From: Defluviitaleaceae bacterium | Lineage (GTDB): Bacteria > Bacillota > Clostridia > Lachnospirales > WRAA01 | Direction: 5' to 3' | Assembly (NCBI GenBank): GCA_009780445.1 | Contig: WRAA01000055.1 | Span: forward strand, 1-9,780 | DNA length: 9,780 nucleotides | Shown: in pieces, positions 5,722-9,780 of the stretch | How the letters are laid out: every line of letters begins with the position of its first letter | How positions within the stretch are numbered: the stretch's first letter is position 1 | The notes under the pieces: model-generated | Told to the model about the DNA's origin: nothing | The model's input: only the letters and a program-made list of their open reading frames with translations | Databases searched by the model: none | Translations under genes and position numbers: made by a program

Positions 5722-7589
5722 CCAACTTGGCAGACGTTTCGATATGGATATGGCGCAGGATCCTGCTGATGATGGAAGGCTCGCTGTTCTTCCGCTTTGT
5801 TAACGGCACGATGGGCTTCTTCGCGCGGCTGTTCTCAGGCTCTGTGCTGTCGCGGATTATGACGGAGGAGGCCGACGAAGGTTTCCTGCGCAGAAGCTTC
5901 GTGTTCCGCGGGGTGAACGGCTTCTTCCTGACGCTCAAACGTTTTGGGCGGCACTTCTTCGCCGGCGTGTACGAAGGCAGCGGCATTGTGCGGCTGGTGC
6001 GCGGTCTGCCGCGATACCTCTTCGAGGCAAGCCTGCGGAGCTTCGGCCTGGGCATAACCGCCGGGGTGCTGGCCTATGTGGCCGCAAGCGTGTGGCTTGC
6101 CGCCGTCAACCCTGTGGTGCTGCTTGTGGCGGCCGCCGCCGCGCTCTGCCTCTTCACAGACAGGAGCCTCTACACGGTGCTGCGCGGCTCCGCCCTTGCG
6201 GAAATTGTGCTGGACGCTCTTGCCCTGCGGCTCCCTACGGCTTACGAAAAGCGTAAACACACACGCGGCAGACTGCCGATGGTGTTCGCGGGTATCCTGC
6301 TTGGCCTGTCCGCCGGCATGTTCGATGACGGCGGCGTGTTGGCGCTGCTTGGCGCGGCCGGGCTGGCCGGCGGCGTGGTTGTTGCGGCGTACCCCTTTGT
6401 GGGCGCGGTAGGTGTGCTGTTCCTCGCGCCCTACTTGCCGACAATGCTCACCGCTGTGCTGATACTCGGCGTTACGGCATGTTTTATGCTCAAGCTTCTT
6501 GCCGCCGACGGCAAGTACTCCTTCCGTCTGGATCTGCTCGGCGTGTGGATAGTGGTGTACATGGCCGTGGGGCTGTTCGCCGCGGTCAACTCCTTCACAC
6601 GCCTGCCCAGCATGGAGATCGCCCTGCTTACGGGCGTGTACATGTGGTTCGCCCTCCTGCTCGCTTCCCTCATCAACACCAAGGCTAAGCTTCACGCCGC
6701 CCTGCTGATCTTCGCCGCAAGCGCGCTTGGTACGGGGCTTTACGGCCTGTGGCAGAGGTTCTCCGGCATGGTCGACACAACCCATCTGGACGAAGAACTC
6801 TTCCAAGGCATGACCCTGCGCCTCTTCTCCACCTTCGATAATCCCAACGTATACGCCACATTCCTGCTCCTGGCGATCCCGCTCTGCCTCGTGGCCATGC
6901 TCCTTGCCCATCGGCTGTGGCTTCGTGTTGCCTGCCTCGGCACGGCCTTGGTGCTGCTGGCAAACCTTGGGCTGACGTATTCGCGCGGAAGCTACCTTGC
7001 GATACCCCTGGCCGCCGTGGTGTTCATCCTGCTGATGGAGAAGCGGCTGATCGCCTTTTTGGCCGGCGGCATATTCCTTGTGCCGATACTCCTGCCGCCT
7101 ACGATGCTGAACCGCCTGCTGTCCATCGTGAACCTCGCGGACAGCTCCACCGCATACCGCCTGGCCATCTGGCAAGGCTCACTGCGCGGTGTGCGCGAGT
7201 TCTGGTATGCCGGCGTGGGGCAAGGCACACAGGCCTTTAACGCGGTGTACCAGCTTAACGCCTTTAACCAGGTTACGGCGCAGCATTCCCATAATCTGTT
7301 CTTGCAAATCTTCATCGAAACCGGTATCGTAGGCTTGGGCGTGTTTCTCGCCCTCCTTATCACATTCGTAAAGACCCTCTACCCCTTCTGCCGCCGCACC
7401 GGCGATATTCGGCAAAAAGCCGCCGCCGCAATGATGCTGGCGATGATGGCGGGCTTCCTCATGATGGGTCTGTTCGACTTCAACTTCTATAACTACAAGG
7501 TGTTCCTGGCGTTCTTCGCCTCCTTGGGGCTGGCCTCCGCCTTTGTGCGGATCTACGGCGAACGCGCCGAGGTGGTGGACTTTGCGTAA
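5718..7589 (+). CDS. O-antigen ligase/polymerase-like membrane protein (WaaL/Wzy family)
   Basis: A 623-residue protein beginning at the ATG that overlaps the murJ-like stop (ATGA at 5718-5721). About 110 mostly cytoplasmic residues come first, then ten or more membrane segments. The Wzy_C/O-antigen ligase signature is visible: FDNPNVYATFL from Phe373, YSRGSYLAIPL with Arg423, GVGQGTQAFN, and QHSHNLFLQIFIETGIVGLG from Gln522. The HNLFLQ histidine (525) matches the essential periplasmic histidine of WaaL enzymes and Arg423 their conserved arginine. Family members transfer or polymerise polyprenyl-pyrophosphate-linked glycans on the outer face of the membrane. The N-terminal part is longer than usual and holds two related segments, FRFVNG near 25-30 with GSVLSRI at 41-47, and FRGVNG near 63-68 with GSGIVRL at 87-93. 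A ligase of wall glycan or a polymerase are both possible; sequence alone does not separate them. Confidence 0.85.
   Translation: MTNLADVSIWIWRRILLMMEGSLFFRFVNGTMGFFARLFSGSVLSRIMTEEADEGFLRRSFVFRGVNGFFLTLKRFGRHFFAGVYEGSGIVRLVRGLPRYLFEASLRSFGLGITAGVLAYVAASVWLAAVNPVVLLVAAAAALCLFTDRSLYTVLRGSALAEIVLDALALRLPTAYEKRKHTRGRLPMVFAGILLGLSAGMFDDGGVLALLGAAGLAGGVVVAAYPFVGAVGVLFLAPYLPTMLTAVLILGVTACFMLKLLAADGKYSFRLDLLGVWIVVYMAVGLFAAVNSFTRLPSMEIALLTGVYMWFALLLASLINTKAKLHAALLIFAASALGTGLYGLWQRFSGMVDTTHLDEELFQGMTLRLFSTFDNPNVYATFLLLAIPLCLVAMLLAHRLWLRVACLGTALVLLANLGLTYSRGSYLAIPLAAVVFILLMEKRLIAFLAGGIFLVPILLPPTMLNRLLSIVNLADSSTAYRLAIWQGSLRGVREFWYAGVGQGTQAFNAVYQLNAFNQVTAQHSHNLFLQIFIETGIVGLGVFLALLITFVKTLYPFCRRTGDIRQKAAAAMMLAMMAGFLMMGLFDFNFYNYKVFLAFFASLGLASAFVRIYGERAEVVDFA
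7569..7575 (+). promoter_or_regulatory. Ribosome binding site deciding the GT4 start
   Basis: GAGGTGG lies six bases before TTG 7582, inside the end of the preceding gene. It favours the TTG over the GTG at 7543, which would add 13 residues (CGSTANAPRWWT type) before the usual GT4 first strand. Confidence 0.6.
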
Positions 7590-8691
7590 GATTAACGTCA
7601 CGCACGTCATCTCCGACACGAACATCGGCGGGGCGGGGCGGTGTCTGCTGAATTTCTTGGAGTGCTTCGACAGGGAGGCACTGGACGTGCGTGTGGTAGT
7701 GCCGCGCGGCGCGTTGCTTGTGCCGGAGGTGGAGGCGTTGGGCGTGGAAGCAGTGCAGGTTGACGGCATCGGCGACAGGTCTCTGAATGTCGCGGCCGTG
7801 TCCGCTCTGGCGCGTATCTTCCGCAAGACCGCGCCGGACATCGTGCATACCCACGCCGCGCTCTCCGCACGCTTCGCGGCGCGTCTGGCCGGCGCGAAGA
7901 TCGTGCATACGCGCCACAGCGCGTTCGACCAGCCCGCGCACATGAAGGCCTTCCCGCGCAAGCAGCTCCACGGCCTGATAAACTCGTGGTTCAGCGACGC
8001 GATAATCAGCGTATCCCCGGCGGCAACCGCCAACCTTGTGGAGACCGGAACGGATCCGCGCCGCATAACGCTGGTATACAACGGTGTGCCGAGCCCGAAC
8101 AAGCTTGGCGAGGCCGACCGCTTTAGGCTCCGCGCCGAAGCGGGCTTCGCCCCGGGGGACTTTGTTGCCGCGATAATCGCACGGCTTTCGCCGGAAAAGG
8201 GGCACGACTGCCTCTTGGACGCGGCAAAGATTCTTGCGGAAACAAACATCAAGCTTGCCGTAGCCGGCACGGGCGAACGCGAAGAGCATCTTCGGCAACG
8301 CCTAAAGCGTGAAAACATCGGCAACGTGACGATGCTCGGCTTTGTGAAGGACGTTCACCGGCTGGAGAACATTTTGGACGCGCAGGTCAACTGCTCCATA
8401 GGCGCGGAGGCCACGTCGCTTTCCCTGCTGGAGGGCATGTCGCTGGGTATCCCGGCGGTGGTGAGCGCGTCCGGCGGCAACCCCTATGTCGTCGAACACG
8501 GCCTGAGCGGGCTGGTGGTTCCGCCCGGAGACCCTCACGCGCTGGCGTTGGCCCTACGCCGCCTGCAACAGGACAACGAGCTGTACGTTAGCCTATCGCA
8601 GGGCGCGTCGGACGCATACAACAATCGCTTCACCGCACAGCGCATGTGCGACGAAACTACAAACATTTACAGGAAGCTGGTGAAGGCATGA
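7582..8691 (+). CDS. GT4 family (GT-B fold) glycosyltransferase
   Basis: From TTG 7582 the protein has 369 residues, typical for GT4. The first strand INVTHVISDTNIGGAGR (residues 4-20) has the Gly-rich acceptor-side loop. DIVHTHAALSARFAARLAGA and the HTRHSAFD stretch follow, then the linker ISVSPAATANLV and VYNGV. The C-terminal donor domain starts at about AAIIARLSPEKGHDCLLDA and includes LAVAGTGEREEHL and VTMLGFVKDV. The E-x7-E motif is complete, Glu276 to Glu284 (EATSLSLLE), followed by GMSLGIPAVVS, a SGGNPYVVEHGLSGLVVPPG block and the final helix. GT4 enzymes are retaining and use nucleotide sugars to extend lipid-linked glycans at the inner membrane face. The start overlaps the previous gene by eight bases and the stop overlaps the next as ATGA, so it is translationally coupled on both sides. 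Donor and acceptor are unknown. Confidence 0.92.
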   Translation: MRKINVTHVISDTNIGGAGRCLLNFLECFDREALDVRVVVPRGALLVPEVEALGVEAVQVDGIGDRSLNVAAVSALARIFRKTAPDIVHTHAALSARFAARLAGAKIVHTRHSAFDQPAHMKAFPRKQLHGLINSWFSDAIISVSPAATANLVETGTDPRRITLVYNGVPSPNKLGEADRFRLRAEAGFAPGDFVAAIIARLSPEKGHDCLLDAAKILAETNIKLAVAGTGEREEHLRQRLKRENIGNVTMLGFVKDVHRLENILDAQVNCSIGAEATSLSLLEGMSLGIPAVVSASGGNPYVVEHGLSGLVVPPGDPHALALALRRLQQDNELYVSLSQGASDAYNNRFTAQRMCDETTNIYRKLVKA

Positions 8692-9176
8692 TAGACAAGA
8701 GGTTCCGGCTTTTCGGGAAGCTTTCGGTGATGGACGTGCTGCTTGTGGCGGGCGTCGCGCTGATAGTATACGCGGGCGTGCAGTTCTCCGCGCCCGTAAG
8801 CGTCGAGGCTTCGCCCTCCGACACAACCATCATCTACACAGTGGAGCTTACGAACAAGAGGTCCGACTTTCTGGACAACGTGCTTGTGGGCGAAACCCTC
8901 TTCGACTCTGTGCGCGGCTTCGAGATAGGCCGCATAATCTCCGTGGACTCGCGCCCCTTCTACGCCGACGCGCCGGACTTCGAGAGCAACACCATCCGCA
9001 AAGGCGAGGTCGAGGGCTTCAGCTTTATCTACATCGAAGTGGAGGCGCAGGCGCAGATCACAGACCGCGCAACATCCGTCGGCCACTTCGACGTAATGGT
9101 GGGCATGGAGATGTTCGTGCGCACGCGTGACTTTGCTTCCACGGGTTTTGTCGTCAGATTGGAGAGAGTTCAATGA
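8688..9176 (+). CDS. DUF4330-like membrane-anchored protein, first copy
   Basis: From the ATG overlapping the GT4 stop (8688-8691) the protein has 162 residues; an upstream GTG at 8646 is in frame but has no reason to be used. The N-terminus MIDKRFRLFGKLSVMDVLLV matches the DUF4330 opening (D.KGRLFGKIN..D), followed by one membrane helix at about 15-32. The remaining roughly 125 residues are extracytoplasmic, rich in beta-strand patterns, with IIYTVELTNKRSDFLDNVLV, GETLFDS, IGRIISVDSRP, SFIYIEVEAQAQITD and MFVRTRDFASTGFVVRLE. No catalytic motif is visible. The family is of unknown function; the operon places it with lipid-linked glycan export. An AGGAAG/GAAGG stretch before the ATG can serve for initiation. 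Confidence 0.75.
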   Translation: MIDKRFRLFGKLSVMDVLLVAGVALIVYAGVQFSAPVSVEASPSDTTIIYTVELTNKRSDFLDNVLVGETLFDSVRGFEIGRIISVDSRPFYADAPDFESNTIRKGEVEGFSFIYIEVEAQAQITDRATSVGHFDVMVGMEMFVRTRDFASTGFVVRLERVQ

Positions 9177-9661
9177 TAGATGCTAAGGGAAGGCTGTTCG
9201 GCAAGATCAGCGTGCTGGATATCGCCGTGGTGCTGCTGTTTGCCGCCATGGCCGCGGGTTTTGTGCTGCGCGGGGGAACACCCACGGCGGCGCAGATCTT
9301 CGGCGCGGATCAACCTTTTTACGTGGTGATGTCCGTCGAGCGTGTGCGCGTCTACAGCGTGGAGGCCGTGGGCTACGGGGACCTGTTCTTCGAACAGCAC
9401 GCCGGACTTCTGGGCGAAGTTGTGGACTTCTGGGACGAACCGGCGGACGACATTGTGCGCCTGGACGACGGCACGCTCACCGTCATGGAGAGCGAGTACC
9501 GCCGCAACCTCTTCGTGCGTCTGCGCGCGCAGGGCTACATCAGCGATACCAGCGGCTTCTTCATCGGCGGCAACAACCACGTGGTGCCGGGTCAGCTCAT
9601 CCGTGTGCAGTCCAACAGACTGTTCTCAACGATGACCGTACACTCGGTCAGCAGGTTCTAG
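9173..9661 (+). CDS. DUF4330-like membrane-anchored protein, second copy
   Basis: A second 162-residue protein begins in an ATGA overlap with the first copy (9173-9176), with GGAGAGAG as ribosome binding site. Its start MIDAKGRLFGKISVLDIAVV is nearly the same as that of the first copy (RLFGK[IL]SV[LM]D), and one membrane helix covers about 15-33. The outside part differs much more: PFYVVMSVERVRVYSVEAVG, GDLFFEQHAGLLGEVVDFWD, VMESEYRRNLFVRLRAQGYI, then FFIGGNNHVVPGQLIRVQSN near the C-terminus. The ordering of strands looks comparable, so the two are probably old tandem paralogues that may pair with one another. Function is unknown. The stop is TAG at 9659-9661, right where the downstream repeat-like sequence begins. 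Confidence 0.78.
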   Translation: MIDAKGRLFGKISVLDIAVVLLFAAMAAGFVLRGGTPTAAQIFGADQPFYVVMSVERVRVYSVEAVGYGDLFFEQHAGLLGEVVDFWDEPADDIVRLDDGTLTVMESEYRRNLFVRLRAQGYISDTSGFFIGGNNHVVPGQLIRVQSNRLFSTMTVHSVSRF

Positions 9662-9780
9662 GGCGTGTTTGAAAACCCGCTTCTGGCGGATTTTCGAGCA
9701 CAATTTTTCGTCGGGCTAGGAAGCGCCGACGCCGCGAACCCTTGTGGTTCGCAAAGAGAAGCTGACGACGCACGGCGGAA
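9662..9780. repeat. Hairpin-rich non-coding segment, possible end of a dispersed repeat
   Basis: No coding frame is visible from the last stop to the window end. Three hairpins follow each other: GAAAACCCGC/GCGGATTTTC (9671-9680 with 9686-9695, one mismatch), CGTCGG/CCGACG (9709-9714 with 9726-9731) and a perfect GCGAACC/GGTTCGC (9734-9740 with 9746-9752). The first, ending in TTTTC, could end transcription of the five-gene unit. The opening GGGCGTGTTTGAAAA and the later CACAATTTTTCGTCGG resemble, from memory, intergenic repeats of Clostridia; this was not searched. The other end would lie beyond the window. Confidence 0.45.
9671..9695 (+). terminator. Possible terminator after the five-gene unit
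   Basis: A 10-pair stem with one mismatch and a five-base loop lies ten bases after the last stop. The 3' arm contains TTTT rather than being followed by a long T run, so termination would be weak or read as part of the repeat-like sequence. Confidence 0.35.

Noticed and set aside
5835..7175. 446-codon open frame on the minus strand opposite the O-antigen ligase-like gene
   Set aside because: Its product is rich in His, Gln, Arg and Gly with no domain pattern. It is a shadow of the GC-rich + strand gene, which has membrane segments and family motifs.
7543..7581. GTG start adding 13 residues to the GT4 enzyme
   Set aside because: The extension is not GT4-like and would overlap the upstream gene by 47 bases; TTG 7582 has a GAGGTGG site at good spacing.
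7179..8324. 381-codon open frame on the minus strand across the ligase/GT4 junction
   Set aside because: Serine/arginine-rich with no recognisable fold, and it crosses two well-supported + strand genes; a composition artefact.

Overview
The window looks like the chromosome of a GC-rich member of the Bacillota (Clostridia-like). The main clues are the near-Bacillus form of MazF/NdoA, strong AGGAGG-type ribosome binding sites, a LytR-CpsA-Psr protein, and a typically clostridial gene string of MurJ-like flippase, O-antigen ligase-like protein, glycosyltransferase and DUF4330 proteins. This assignment is inference; no rRNA, tRNA or species-diagnostic gene is present.

Layout, all on the + strand. 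(1) Positions 3-617 hold the C-terminal two thirds of a membrane-anchored family 2 glycosyltransferase of the DPM1/GtrB/ArnC type. (2) Positions 618-1400 are visibly AT-rich and hold a DinB-like four-helix protein, a 35-codon ORF with its own good ribosome binding site, and a short non-coding stretch. (3) Positions 1400-1744 encode a MazF/NdoA mRNA endoribonuclease with no antitoxin gene beside it. (4) A clear extended -10 promoter at 1827-1854 drives an LCP-family wall-polymer ligase (1911-3305), followed closely by a TraX-family membrane protein (3342-4043). (5) A 100-base imperfect inverted repeat (4045-4144) sits between two 8-bp direct repeats. (6) Positions 4180-9661 form a compact unit of five genes whose junctions all overlap: MurJ-like flippase, O-antigen ligase/polymerase-like protein, GT4 glycosyltransferase and two tandem DUF4330 proteins. 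(7) The last 120 bases are non-coding, rich in small hairpins, and look like the start of a repeat element that begins at the last stop codon.

Working model (inference): the genes at both ends of the window deal with lipid-linked sugars at the cell membrane. GT2 and GT4 enzymes would build or modify a lipid-linked glycan, the MurJ-like protein would flip it, the O-antigen ligase-like protein would polymerise or transfer it, and the LCP protein would attach a glycopolymer to peptidoglycan. TraX could acylate an envelope component. The DUF4330 proteins have no known function; their translational coupling to the operon makes them the best candidates for an undescribed accessory part. The DinB/mazF stretch appears unrelated and may be an insertion.
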